Source of the DNA: Methylomarinum sp965277025
GTDB taxonomy: Bacteria; Pseudomonadota; Gammaproteobacteria; Methylococcales; Methylomonadaceae
Direction of reading: 5' to 3'
NCBI GenBank assembly: GCA_965277025.1
Contig: OZ255706.1
Span: forward strand, 2,418,001-2,482,000
Length of the DNA stretch: 64,000 nt
A program made the translations under genes and the position numbers. Below the pieces are notes generated by a model. The model was not told where the DNA came from and did no database searches. It saw nothing but the letters and a program-made list of their open reading frames with translations. Shown here piece after piece: positions 1 to 9,721 of this stretch (the first letter of the stretch is position 1; the number at the start of each line of letters is the position of its first letter).

Positions 1-1
1 T

Positions 2-448
2 TCCGTCAATGCGCCGGTGGTTTTTGACCCTTATAAAAAAACCAAAGGCACGGGTGCTTTTATTATCATTGACCGCTTGACGAATGTAACGGTTGGCGCC
101 GGCATGATTATCGGCAAAGCCGATGTGGCTGAACTCAATCCGGTTTCCCCGGAAGAACGTGCCACCCGTTTTGGTCAACAAGCCGCCGTGATTCATTTGA
201 CTGGCGATCAGGCCAAAACCCGAGCCGAACAGCTGGAACGTAAATTATTCGACACTGGCCACGCTACCACTATTTTGGATAATGTCAGCTCGGATCTGGA
301 TATTTTACTGTCAGTCATTAAAAATGCCGGACTGATTACCTTATGTGTACAGTGTGCAGCCGATCAAGCAGATTTACATTTTGATGCTGACAAAATGGAT
401 CTCGATACGATTTACGAAGCACTGAAAGCTGACAAAATCATTTACTAA
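2..448 (+). CDS. cysN: Sulfate adenylyltransferase subunit 1 (CysN), 3' end, with vestigial kinase-like tail
   Basis: This is the C-terminal part of a gene that starts left of the window; the frame is open from base 2. The segment reading DRLTNVTVGAGMI is the hallmark end of the CysN GTPase, the regulatory subunit of ATP sulfurylase in assimilatory sulfate activation (ATP + sulfate to APS). Family knowledge: CysN may be fused to an APS kinase (CysC). Here about 100 residues follow the CysN end. They begin like a kinase domain (AVIHLTG, then a helix and GHATTILD), but the P-loop GxxGxGKS is missing and the chain ends far short of a full kinase of about 180 residues. The tail is therefore probably a catalytically dead remnant or a regulatory extension. 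The stop is TAA at 446-448. Product assignment is firm; the tail interpretation is inference. Confidence 0.8.
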   Translation, partial: SVNAPVVFDPYKKTKGTGAFIIIDRLTNVTVGAGMIIGKADVAELNPVSPEERATRFGQQAAVIHLTGDQAKTRAEQLERKLFDTGHATTILDNVSSDLDILLSVIKNAGLITLCVQCAADQADLHFDADKMDLDTIYEALKADKIIY

Positions 449-459
449 ATATTTAAAAA

Positions 460-480
460 GGCAGGGTTTGAAGCCCTGCC
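460..480. other. Hairpin between cysN and queG
   Basis: Seven perfect pairs (GGCAGGG with CCCTGCC) close a 7-nt loop. It lies 12 nt after the cysN stop and ends 6 nt before the queG ATG. There is no T-run on the plus strand, so it is a weak terminator candidate for cysN. It occupies the place where a queG ribosome binding site would be expected, and no clear Shine-Dalgarno sequence is visible there. Confidence 0.45.
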
Positions 481-486
481 AACAGC

Positions 487-1545
487 ATGACTCAGGATCT
501 GAGCGCCCTACCCCAACAAATTCGTCAATGGAGCCAGGAGCTGGGTTTTCAGCAAACCGGTATTACCGATACCAACTTACAGGATGCCGAACAACGTTTA
601 CAGCAGTGGCTGAAAAAAGGCTACCATGGCGACATGGAATTTATGGCCAGGCATGGATTGAAGCGCAGCCGGCCAGAGCTTCTACTGGAAGGAACACGCA
701 GCATCATTTCTGTGCGACTGGATTATTTGCCAGAACCTCAACGCAATATTCAGGCGGCACTGAATGACCCCACAAGCGCATTTATTTCCCGCTACGCCCT
801 GGGCCGCGATTATCACAAACTGATGCGTAACCGCCTGCAAAAACTGGCCACTAAAATCGAACAAAAAATTGGCCGGTTCGGTTACCGGGCATTTGTCGAC
901 AGCGCCCCGGTGCTGGAAAAGGCCATTGCCGAAAAGGCCGGCCTGGGCTGGATTGGCAAGCATTCCAATATCATCAATGCCAAAGCCGGTTCCTGGTTTT
1001 TTTTGGGTGAAATTTATACTGACCTGCCATTGACAAGCGATAAACCGGCCAAAAATCATTGTGGTGATTGCAGCGCTTGCCTGGATATTTGTCCGACCAA
1101 AGCGATCGTCGCCCCTTACCAGGTTGATGCACGCCTTTGTGTTTCCTACCTGACCATAGAACTTAAAAGCGCCATCCCCGTTGAATTACGTCCCTTGATC
1201 GGTAATCGTATTTATGGCTGTGATGACTGCCAGCTTGTTTGCCCGTGGAATCGTTTCGCCCGATTAACCCCGGAAAAGGACTTTTCCCTGCGTCATCAGC
1301 TCGACACATCACAATTGATTGAATTATTTCAATGGGATGAGTCGACTTTCCTGAAAAAAACCGAAGGTTCCGCTATTCGCCGAATAGGCCATCAACGCTG
1401 GCGTCGAAATATCGCGGTCGCCTTGGGCAATGGCCCGAGGACCGAACAAGTCGTGAGGCTCCTAAACGATCATCTGGTGACAGATTCAGAACTAGTCAGA
1501 GAACATGTTCACTGGGCGCTATCGCAATTGATGCTTAAAACTTGA
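487..1545 (+). CDS. queG: Epoxyqueuosine reductase QueG
   Basis: A cytosolic, cobalamin-dependent iron-sulfur enzyme that reduces epoxyqueuosine to queuosine in the wobble position of GUN-anticodon tRNAs. The 352-residue length is normal for the family. Two [4Fe-4S] binding sets are visible: C192, C195, C198 and C202 in CGDCSACLDICP, then C218 with C245, C248 and C252 in CDDCQLVCPW. The conserved acidic residue of the catalytic pocket is D138 in VDSAPVLE. A C-terminal HEAT-like helical region (about residues 290-350) matches the family layout. It follows cysN by 38 nt. A weak GC hairpin with a purine-rich loop (about 1549-1565) follows the stop. Confidence 0.93.
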   Translation: MTQDLSALPQQIRQWSQELGFQQTGITDTNLQDAEQRLQQWLKKGYHGDMEFMARHGLKRSRPELLLEGTRSIISVRLDYLPEPQRNIQAALNDPTSAFISRYALGRDYHKLMRNRLQKLATKIEQKIGRFGYRAFVDSAPVLEKAIAEKAGLGWIGKHSNIINAKAGSWFFLGEIYTDLPLTSDKPAKNHCGDCSACLDICPTKAIVAPYQVDARLCVSYLTIELKSAIPVELRPLIGNRIYGCDDCQLVCPWNRFARLTPEKDFSLRHQLDTSQLIELFQWDESTFLKKTEGSAIRRIGHQRWRRNIAVALGNGPRTEQVVRLLNDHLVTDSELVREHVHWALSQLMLKT

Positions 1546-1615
1546 AGTCGCCCGCAAAAAGGGCGCACTGCAATGATATAATAAACCTCTTCCAAACTGT
1601 TTGACCTTATGAACC

Positions 1616-2371
1616 ATGATTCAAACACACGTCTATGCACTGGATTTAGATGGCGTTATCTGCGACAGCGCAGTTGAAACCGGTATCGCCGGCTGGAAAG
1701 CGGCCAGCTGCTTATGGCCGGAGATGCCGGAGCAATGCCCCGCTGCCATTGTTAAACAGTTTTGCCAGATCAGGCCGGTTTTGGAAACAGGTTATGAAGC
1801 AATTTATGTTGTCCGGCTGTTATTTAATCAGACTAGCCCAGAAGACATTCTCGCCGACTTTGATTCGCTGAAAGAGGCTCTTCAAACACAGTTGAGTCAG
1901 GATATTGATGATCTGAAACGGCTTTTTGGCCAAACCCGTGATCGATGGATCCATTCCGATCTTGAAGATTGGCTGGCCAACAATCCATTATTCAGCGGCG
2001 TTCAGGAAAAACTGACCCGGGCTCTTAGAAACTTCCCTTGCTATATTGTCACCACCAAACAGGAACGTTTTGTTCAGCAAATTCTTTCCGCGAATGATAT
2101 TCATATTCCTGCCGAGAATATCTATGGACTGGAGCGGCAATTAAAAAAAGATGCTGTATTAGTCATGCTGCAGGAAAAGCACCTTAAGCAAACCATCCAA
2201 TTTATCGAAGATAGATTACCACCGCTGCTTGATGCACAAAAACACCCTAAATTACACAATATTCAACTTTATCTTGCCGACTGGGGTTATAACACCGAGC
2301 AGGACAGACAAAATGCCCGTCAACACTCGATTCCGGTCATTGGTCTGGAAGACTTTCTGGCTGATAGCTGA
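1616..2371 (+). CDS. HAD-superfamily hydrolase
   Basis: A 251-residue soluble protein. Near the N-terminus DLDGVICDS gives the HAD nucleophile motif (first Asp nucleophile, second Asp acid/base). A serine/threonine motif II candidate (YIVTTKQ, about residue 143) and a lysine plus a late acidic region (IQFIEDRLPPL, about 194-204) are compatible with motifs III and IV. A helical cap insert lies between motif I and about residue 130. This suggests a small-molecule phosphatase or phosphoglycolate-phosphatase-like enzyme, but the substrate cannot be read from sequence. A TATAAT box sits at 1577-1582, 33 nt before the start, so it may have its own promoter although queG lies just upstream on the same strand. 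Confidence 0.75.
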   Translation: MIQTHVYALDLDGVICDSAVETGIAGWKAASCLWPEMPEQCPAAIVKQFCQIRPVLETGYEAIYVVRLLFNQTSPEDILADFDSLKEALQTQLSQDIDDLKRLFGQTRDRWIHSDLEDWLANNPLFSGVQEKLTRALRNFPCYIVTTKQERFVQQILSANDIHIPAENIYGLERQLKKDAVLVMLQEKHLKQTIQFIEDRLPPLLDAQKHPKLHNIQLYLADWGYNTEQDRQNARQHSIPVIGLEDFLADS

Positions 2372-2401
2372 ATCCGTAACTGCAATTCATTTATTTTGCA
2401 A

Positions 2402-2429
2402 GCAAAACGCAAATCATTATGCGTTTTGC
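2402..2429. terminator. Hairpin between convergent genes
   Basis: A perfect 10-bp inverted repeat (GCAAAACGCA with TGCGTTTTGC) around an 8-nt loop lies between the 3' ends of the HAD gene and the convergent patatin gene. Its position suits a bidirectional terminator, but neither side has a long T-run. Confidence 0.5.
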
Positions 2430-2484
2430 GCTCCTTGACAGCAGGGGTGATTAATTCAGCGTTTCTGTAGGATTTACTTCAGGA

Positions 2485-4752
2485 TTACTTCAACTTCTCC
2501 GCCAATTTCAGCTCCTCGATCATGCTTTCCGTAATCTGGTACCCCAGCTCCCGATAGGCTTCAAACTGTACTTCATCAAAGAACTGATCGGCCGCGCTTT
2601 GATCAGGAAACTCGGGGTTCTGCGCCTTATAGCCTTTAATTTTGAAGTTGGCCTCAGAAATAAGAGTAGATTTCAAATAAACCAGTGTTCCTTCCTGCTC
2701 CTCATCGGGATAATGAATTTTCACCACCATATAACCTCTTTCTGAAAACCGTGCACCTTGCGGATATTCGTCTTCTTTTTTCATTGGCAGTAATTTATCC
2801 GGCCCCAGCTCTGGGTCGTGACAATCCATACGGACATTAAAATCTGTTTCAATACGTCTAATGGCATTCTGGAAATCCGCAAAGCTGAATTGGCTATCTT
2901 CGGCCGCATCGCTCAATACGATAAATTTCACTTTTCGTCTGATCAGCTCATAAAGTCCAAGATTCTCAAAATGCCCGCCATCGCTCAATTCAATAAAAGC
3001 CTCGTTTTCGCTGAAGCCCTTGCCATTGACCAGACTTTTAGCGATATAAACCAGACTGGGGATAATATGATTGGCGACCTTTGAAAATACTGGCTCCTTC
3101 GATGGGTTAAACGCCCAATATCCCAACCGTAAATTCAAGATAGTCATCACCACCGATAGCAAACGGTTCCGGGTCAAGCCCTGACCGCCGACACCAGTAT
3201 TGGGATTAATCGCTGCGGCTGAAATGGCCACTGCAGTGGCTAATGTCATATGCCCTTACATATACTCAGACGTCGGACACCAGCCGGTGGCATTGCTCCC
3301 ACAGTAATAGGGGGACAGCACAAAATCATCTCCCCCACGGGTTTTGCAGGTGGGGTCATCAGAATCGACCAGAACTACATTGGCATTGAGCAAATGATAA
3401 GGACTGGCGGGGGCATTTTTTGGGTTGAAGTCTTTTAAATAAGCGCTATCCGCCATGGTAGCAATATCAAAATCATTGCATAAAGCTTTGTCGATATCTG
3501 GCAAATAGGCTTCCATCAAACGATCCCGATAAAAACGGTGGACGGAAAGATAATTTAAATTGGCGAAATAGCCGGTGATGATGGCAACCAGCAAAACAGC
3601 GACACTGATCAACACCGCAATATCAAGCTGATAAACCTGATAGGCCAATAAAAAAGCAACACTGAGCAAACCATATAAAAAAAGGCCCGAAGCAAGCGGA
3701 ACCAGCCAGGGCAGGCTTTCTTCTTTATTTACAGTCAGTTTGCCCATAAATAAATATATATGTATCAACATGTCTGCAATCAGCATGGCAGGTCCCATCG
3801 CAACCAGATAAGCAGTCGCCACCGGTAACAAGCCAATGGCCAGAACAACCAAAGTCATGGGAATCAATATGGACGACCATTTCTCTGATTGTCTGCGTAA
3901 CCCATACCAGAGCTTTTCCATGTGTAGATTTGACGTTCTCTTCATCCACGTCGCTATTGAATAAACAATAATGCCAATAACCGAGAGGAAGGTAATCCCA
4001 AACGCGATTCGCAAAAAAAACTCATAGCCCGCCAAGGCTTCGCTCCATCTCAGGTCACCGCCAGTTTTAACCATCAGTGAGGCCAGCCAGGGATTGGCCA
4101 CCAATTCTTGAATCAATGGAATTTGCTGGGGAAGCCAAAACCCCAACATAAACACAGAGATGATGACTGATAACCAAAAGATCAGGTTTAACGTCGTGCC
4201 GCGTAACACTACACCGATCAAGGCGAAAATATTCAAGCCATTTCCCGGACTCAAATAATGACCGTGTTCACGCAGGTAACGCAACAAGGATTGTTGTACT
4301 TCATTATCTCTGGTTTCTGCATGTGCTGAAGGCGCATCGGTTCCATAAGGGAAATTTCCGGCATCCAGGCCGAATTTGCACTGTTGGTGCTTTTCCGTTT
4401 GCTGTTTTGGCTGGGTCTGCTGAACTTTATCGCTCAACAGCCATGTTATGCTGGCTCCAATATAGCCCCCTCCCGAAACGGTTGACAGGTAATCAAACTT
4501 TTTCAATACATTAGCATGCGCCAACGCCTGAAGAACACCCAGTCCAAATGATGCTGAGCGGATTCCACCTCCGGACAGCGCCAGACCTGTCAACACATTC
4601 AGTTCTTCATCTGGCCGAGCATTTTTTCGACGCCAATTGCGGATATATTCCTCTTCAGCATCGAGCAACTGCTGGCTTGCACCGGCAATTTGTTTCTGCC
4701 GCTCAGTAAGCGATAGTCTGTTTGTTATTCTTTTTATTTTTTTTAATGTCAT
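2485..4752 (-). pseudogene. Patatin-like phospholipase with embedded membrane domain, cut by one in-frame stop
   Basis: Two open stretches (4752-3256 and 3249-2485) are in the same reading frame and are separated only by one TAA codon at 3258-3256; the full product would be about 755 residues. The N-terminal half has the patatin oxyanion motif SGGGIRSASFG (about residues 59-69) and the nucleophile region STVSGGGYIGA (about 91-101). It is followed by a loop and about six hydrophobic segments between residues 175 and 395. The second half carries the catalytic aspartate in ELSDGGHFENLG. The family hydrolyses lipid acyl esters, here probably at a membrane. The second part could restart at the ATG at 3249, but would lack the serine. 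Read-through, recent pseudogenisation or sequencing error are all possible. Confidence 0.8.
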
Positions 4753-4865
4753 GATTTTTTTCTTGCCTGGGTGAACCTTCAGAAGGGTGAATGTATCCTG
4801 TGGTGTGCTGCAAAAACCAGGATACTCAACAATTTATCAGCCTTATTCAGTCAAGTGGCTTCAAA

Positions 4866-4940
4866 CTGGCAATGCAATTTCCACTTTCTTTACAAAAGCA
4901 ATAGCGTGTTGCTATCGATTGTGACGATACATCCCTGTAC
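4866..4940 (-). repeat. Dispersed intergenic repeat, copy a
   Basis: Read on the minus strand this segment aligns along its length with copies at 19340-19440 and 25706-25792: an ACAGGGATGT-gTCGTCA block, an interrupted palindrome around CAATAGC, then AAGTGGAAAT. It lies in the 310-bp spacer (4753-5062) between the patatin and GMC genes. I see no convincing gene in that spacer; a 103-codon open frame across it has no coding hallmarks. Confidence 0.7.
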
Positions 4941-5062
4941 AGCACCATTTTTATACTATCGGATAAGTTTGTATGGTTATTTGATATTACCAAACTTACA
5001 ATTCATTCAATCCGACAATGAAAAATGGATGCTGTACCTGTGCCGCTGGAATTGCGAATATA

Positions 5063-6413
5063 TCAGCGATTCCTTAAAATAACATCCGCCGCTTTCTCGC
5101 CAATCATATAGATTGACGAGACAATGAAAAAGCCCGGGATACGGGGAAATACCGACGCATCGACGATACGCAAGCCTTCAATACCACGCACTCTGAATTC
5201 ACTGTCCAAAACAGCCATTGGATCATCATTCGCGCCAATCGGACAAGTGCAGGAGGCATGATGCCCCCAGGCGTGATATTTGACGAAATCGCGTAATTCT
5301 TCATCGCTCTGCAACTGTTCGCCCGGTAGTTCTTCTTCGGCGATCAATCCTTCTTTTTTAAGCGGTTCCGCCAACGAACGAACAAATCGAATGCCGGCCA
5401 CAACCGAATCGAGGTCCTCGTCGTTATACTGCGTGCCTTCATCAAAATATCGAAAATTGATATAAGGCCTTTCTCTGGGGTTGCTGGACTTCAATCTAAC
5501 AACACCAGCGCGGTTATTAGTATGGGCTTTCAACACCGCCCAGGTCAAATAGTTAAGATGTTCTTTAATCAACACCGAATAGCCAGGAAAATACCCCTTG
5601 AATTTGCCCAACAAGGCGAAACAAAAAAGATCTGGTAACGGTCTTTCCGGTTGGGAACGTTTAATCACGGCTAATACTGCTCCATTGGTTGTATAAACCC
5701 CTTTTCTGGCTTGTTCCCATTGTTGATATTGCGGATCGCCTTTAGCGTATTTTGCATCTTTCAATACCGTCCAGGCTTTGAAGTTCATGCGATTGACCAC
5801 CCCGACTTCGTAGCGATCCTGCAGGTTACTGCCTACACCAGGCAAATCATGTTGCACGGCTATGCCATGTTTTTCAAGTTCCTACTTCGGTCCAATGCCT
5901 GAGAGCATCAATAATTGCGGCGTATTGTATGCACCACCCGATAAAATCACTTCCTTTTTCACATAAACCTGATGTGTCTTGGCCGCCCCGGAATTTGGCT
6001 CGTGATGAGCCTGGTATAGTTTTTCCCCTTTCTGGTATTCAACACCGATCGCCCGGTTATTTTTATCTAAAATAATTTTCGTCACCAAGGCATGCATTTC
6101 GATAATCAAATGCTCCGGGTGTTTTTGCCGCGTCACCAGCAAGCGTTCACGGCTGCCATGCCGAGTATGATTGGCTGTCGCCAGCGGCGGATAACGCAAA
6201 CCGACAGCATTATCCTTCACCAAACGCCAATCATTGAGGTCAGCCATGGCTTCCAGTTGCCATTTCGCCCTTTTAACTGGATCAGCCACTTCTTTGACAG
6301 ATTCTTTTATCGATTCGAGCAAAGATTTATCTTTCAGCGCAACCTTTGGGATAGCCTTTTCTGTCTGAAACCAGCCCCGCCAGCCATGACGGCTGGAATT
6401 TAAACCCAGCAGT
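5063..6413 (-). pseudogene. GMC-family FAD oxidoreductase (choline dehydrogenase-like), 5'-truncated and with an in-frame stop
   Basis: Open frames 6413-5882 and 5879-5063 are in one frame separated by a single TAG at 5884-5882, exactly where relatives read GIGPK-x-LEKHGI. The retained part includes the second GMC signature (GGAYNTPQLLMLSGIGP), the substrate domain, and the C-terminal active-site region with the His pair in AWGHHASCTCPIG, then GLRIVDASVFP and the terminal helix. The N-terminal Rossmann GxGxxG region is missing: coding sequence runs in frame right up to the IS4 left end at 6414 and is not resumed on the other side of the IS cluster. Family members oxidise alcohols with FAD. 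The product is almost certainly non-functional. Confidence 0.85.
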
Positions 6414-7635
6414 CTCTGTACATGACAAAAATTAACTTATGACAAATGAGTCTCATGTATTCCAGTGACAAAAGGTATGGGTTGCAAAAGAGCAATCACT
6501 TTTCTAATCATCCTTTTTGATTGAGATAAGACATTAAACAACGTTGAGCGGATACAATCTAATCCATATCGAAACAGGCTTTGCGCGAGCCGCTGATGTG
6601 TTTTGGTTTTTATTGGTAACTCGCAATCATGTTTCCATTCGCCTGCTTTATGTGACCAACAGAAAGCAATAACGGGAAGTACTAACAATTTTTTGATCCG
6701 AAGATAACCGACTACACGCGTTTCCTCAAGTTTGAATCCCCGTCCTTTTAAACAGCCGAAAAGCGTTTCGATTTCCCAACGCAAGCCATAAATTTTAATC
6801 GCATCAGGGTTCAAATGCTGACAGACGATGATTAATAACTCACCATCACTCAGCCGTAACCCACTGAGATAAATTGAACAATTTCCCAAATAGCGCGCTG
6901 TTGAGAGGTGTCGTGTGCTACCCGGCTTAAGCCCATAAAACAAACGCTCTACGCGTATTCGCTGGCCTTGGGCATTGGTTGTCCTGGCGTTGTTGCGAAT
7001 ACGGATATAAAAGGGAATCTCTTGCTCAAACAACCAGCCCATCCATTCGTCTCCAATAAACTCCCGATCAGCCAAAAGACCTTTGATGTGATGTCGGCCA
7101 AACTGCGCAATAAAGCGTTTCATCAGCGCTATACGTTCCTTCGTATTAGAGTTGCCCCGCTTGTTTAAAGGCAACCAATACACCGGAATGGCGGCACCCC
7201 GATAAACCACGGCAAGCACCAGCAGATTAATATTGGTTTTACCCCACTTCCAATTCGTCCTGTCTAACGTCAGATAGTAATCCTGATCAGTGAAACCAAA
7301 CAGTTTCATGATGAAATGAGCGACTTCATTGTAATCCAGCCAATGGTCACTGAAAAATCGTTGCATCCGTCGATATCGTGAGGAAATTTCTGCCCGACGG
7401 GGAAAGAATACGGCGAGCTGGGCCAGATTGACCGTGCTAACTGCCATCAAAGCAATTAACATACCCACAAAACAAACGATTCTTGCCTTGTTCCATTGAA
7501 AGTGCTCAGTTAATATGACGGTCAGCTCGTTGATTTGTAATGTCCCGTTATTCATATTCGCTAAAACAAAATGCGGTATTTAATTACATTTCAACGAGCT
7601 ACGCTAGCTTTTAATATTTTTTGTCATGTACAGAG
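6414..7635 (-). mobile_element. IS4-family insertion sequence, complete
   Basis: The ends are matching inverted repeats that begin CTCTGTACATGACAAAAA. A 9-bp direct repeat, CCCAGCAGT, flanks the element at 6405-6413 and 7636-7644, so this is a clean insertion. The right-hand copy overlaps the first two bases of the neighbouring IS66 end, so IS4 inserted after the IS66 was already joined to the GMC gene. Length is 1222 bp. Confidence 0.9.
6437..7555 (-). CDS. IS4-family transposase
   Basis: A 372-residue DDE transposase filling the element. Candidate catalytic residues are D in TLDRTNWKWG (about residue 98), D in LLADREFIGDEW (about 162) and E in WEIETLFGCLKGRGF (about 260), the last being the YREK-type region of the IS4 family. 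The frame is intact, and with intact ends the element looks mobilisable. It is the only copy of this IS in the window. Confidence 0.88.
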   Translation of the reverse strand: MNNGTLQINELTVILTEHFQWNKARIVCFVGMLIALMAVSTVNLAQLAVFFPRRAEISSRYRRMQRFFSDHWLDYNEVAHFIMKLFGFTDQDYYLTLDRTNWKWGKTNINLLVLAVVYRGAAIPVYWLPLNKRGNSNTKERIALMKRFIAQFGRHHIKGLLADREFIGDEWMGWLFEQEIPFYIRIRNNARTTNAQGQRIRVERLFYGLKPGSTRHLSTARYLGNCSIYLSGLRLSDGELLIIVCQHLNPDAIKIYGLRWEIETLFGCLKGRGFKLEETRVVGYLRIKKLLVLPVIAFCWSHKAGEWKHDCELPIKTKTHQRLAQSLFRYGLDCIRSTLFNVLSQSKRMIRKVIALLQPIPFVTGIHETHLS

Positions 7636-7642
7636 CCCAGCA

Positions 7643-9339
7643 GTAACTACTCAGCGTAAATAAGTAAAAAAACTGCTTGACACGATTTTAGCGTTATTTT
7701 TGATTTTCTAACGGCAACACCTGGCGCAAGAGGTTTACTGTATTAGCCTGCGTTAGTTGAGGCGTATTGCCTTATAAGCAATGCCCGATAGCCCTTGCTG
7801 CCGTGCATTTCTAAAATACGATGACGGGCAACACAGAGGCAAAAATTCGTATTTCAAAAGCCATGAGACAATAGTCCTGTACTTAAACCCACAGGTCGTT
7901 TCATTGAAGATTGATTCCATTGATGTAGAGGCTGCCATTACCCATGCCCGGCAGCTGATTGAAGATGAAGCCGATTTATCTCCGGCGCTGCGGTCTTCGC
8001 TGGAGATATTGTTGTTGCTGGTCACGCTCTTGATGCATCGGCTCGGACTTAACAGCAGTAACAGTTCCAGGCCGCCATCAAGTGATCCTGATCGTAAAAG
8101 GAAAGCACGGGCTGGATCAAAAAAACCAGGTGGTGGACAGAAAGGGCATATTGGCACCACGCTGGTTAAAGTCGATGATCCCGATGACGTTATCTCCATC
8201 AAGATTGATCGCCGTACCTTGCCAGCCGGAAGCTACACGGCAGATGGCTTTGAAACCCGGCAGGTATTTGATATTGATATTTCACGGATTGTGACGGAAT
8301 ATCGTGCGCAAAGGCTTATCGATGAACAAGGTCGTCGGTTTGTTGCTCCTTTTCCCGAGGGCGTAACAAAAGCCGTGCAATATGGTGACCAACTCAAGGC
8401 GCACGCCGTGTATCTTTCGCAGTACCAATTATTGCCCTGCCAGCGCATCAAGGATTATTTTTCCGGTCAATTACAGATCCCCATCAGTGAAGGTTCGCTG
8501 GTTAATTTCAATCAACCAGCCTTTGAGAAGCTGGCATCCTTTGAGCCGATTTGCGAGCAAAGACTGGCGGCAGCTTCTGTTGTACATGCCGATGAAACGG
8601 GCATTAACATCAATGGCGCCAGGTACTGGTTGCATTGTGCTTCTAATGATTTATGGACACATTATTTTCCCCATGTAAAACGGGGCAAGGAAGCGATGGA
8701 TGTCATTGGCATCCTGCCTGACTTTCATGGCATTTTATGCCACGATCACTGGAAGCCTTACTACAAGTCCCCCTTCACTCATGCCTTGTGCAATGCGCAT
8801 CATCTGCGTGAACTGACCCGTGCCCGGGAGCAGGATGGACAGCAGTGGGCCAAAGAAATGGAAACCCGGTTAAAAAAGATCAATCAGGTCGTCGATGATG
8901 CAGGGGGGAAGCCTGAAGCAAGAAAAGCGGCCTGTTATCGACGACGATATCGAGATTTATTAGAGAAAGCACAAATTGAATGTCCGCCACCAACCCCGTT
9001 GCCCGGTAAACCCAAACGTGGGCGCCTCAAGCGCAGTAAATCCAGAAACTTACTGGAACGGCTGATCAATTACCAGGATGATGTCTTACGCTTTATGAGA
9101 GAAATGGATGTGCCATTTACTAATAATCCCGGTGAGAATGATATCCGCATGACCAAGGTGCAGCAAAAAATATCGGGGTGTTTCAGGAGTGAGCAGGCTG
9201 CCATCACCTTCTGCCGTATTCGGGGATATCTATCCACTTGTCGTAAACATCATGTCAGTGCCTCTGAAGCGTTGGTACTGGTATTTAAGGAATTTACTCA
9301 GTGACCTGATGCTTTTGGTAAAATACGCTGAGTAGTTAC
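7643..9339 (+). mobile_element. IS66-family element, copy 1 (recombined flanks)
   Basis: It is bounded by perfect inverted repeats GTAACTACTCAGCGT. Length is 1697 bp with one transposase gene and no tnpA/tnpB accessory genes, as in the ISBst12-type subgroup. The 8 bases on each side (acccagca next to the GMC fragment, once the later IS4 insertion is discounted, and ggctgaat) do not match. It also separates fragments of two unrelated genes, each missing its other part. This is expected if two IS66 copies recombined and the DNA between was lost or moved. Confidence 0.88.
7904..9304 (+). CDS. IS66-family transposase
   Basis: A DDE transposase of 466 residues if it starts at the TTG at 7904 (KIDSIDVEAA), the start shared by all copies; an open frame extends upstream to 7781. 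It has an N-terminal leucine-rich helix, the basic linker SSRPPSSDPDRKRK, then the catalytic core with D in VVHADETGININ, D in ILCHDHWKPYY and E in NNPGENDIRM. Compared with the other copies it lacks 12 bp (residues GKLP) near the C-terminus, before EFTQ. Otherwise it appears intact. Confidence 0.88.
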   Translation: MKIDSIDVEAAITHARQLIEDEADLSPALRSSLEILLLLVTLLMHRLGLNSSNSSRPPSSDPDRKRKARAGSKKPGGGQKGHIGTTLVKVDDPDDVISIKIDRRTLPAGSYTADGFETRQVFDIDISRIVTEYRAQRLIDEQGRRFVAPFPEGVTKAVQYGDQLKAHAVYLSQYQLLPCQRIKDYFSGQLQIPISEGSLVNFNQPAFEKLASFEPICEQRLAAASVVHADETGININGARYWLHCASNDLWTHYFPHVKRGKEAMDVIGILPDFHGILCHDHWKPYYKSPFTHALCNAHHLRELTRAREQDGQQWAKEMETRLKKINQVVDDAGGKPEARKAACYRRRYRDLLEKAQIECPPPTPLPGKPKRGRLKRSKSRNLLERLINYQDDVLRFMREMDVPFTNNPGENDIRMTKVQQKISGCFRSEQAAITFCRIRGYLSTCRKHHVSASEALVLVFKEFTQ

Positions 9340-9721
9340 GGCTGAATTTCAAACTGGGGTGGCTGGATAAAGTCTTGAGAAAGTCCAGGTTGCCGCGACT
9401 TTCATAACCAACTATAACGGCATACTTGACCGCATCTTCCGGTGTTATACCCGGCACATACGGCGCCAGTGCCTTGGCGACAGCCGCCGGATTTTTAGTA
9501 AAGCCATAATCCATATCGCGAAAATAATCTTCATCCGCTGCTGGAAAACTATCTGCTGTGCGCCCGACGCATTTGGCTTCATCGACCACTTTTCCGGGGC
9601 CTCGTTGATCGCAGGCTTTGTCTTTATGAAAAAAAGCGTTACTTACTCCATGAAATCCCAATAAAAAAATTAATACAAACTGTGTAAGTCTGATGCGATA
9701 GCCTTTATCTGACTGATTCAT
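9340..9721 (-). pseudogene. Secreted protein of unknown function, 3' end removed by IS66
   Basis: The likely start is the ATG at 9721, which has a strong AGGGGG ribosome binding site; a longer frame begins at 9811. A signal peptide is visible (basic start, then FVLIFLLGFHGVSNA). About 127 residues remain before the frame runs into the IS66 end at 9339. Visible features are two cysteines (DKACDQ, AKCVG), the acidic-aromatic DEDYFRDMDYG, and LAPYVPGITPEDAVKYAV. The wording faintly recalls large secreted di-heme or rubber-oxygenase-like proteins of methanotrophs, but no heme motif is in the retained part, so I do not assign a family. The true C-terminus is absent from the window. Confidence 0.6.

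Noticed and set aside
4771..5082. 103-codon open frame between the patatin and GMC genes
   Set aside because: It runs through a dispersed intergenic repeat, has no ribosome binding site, and its composition is not protein-like.
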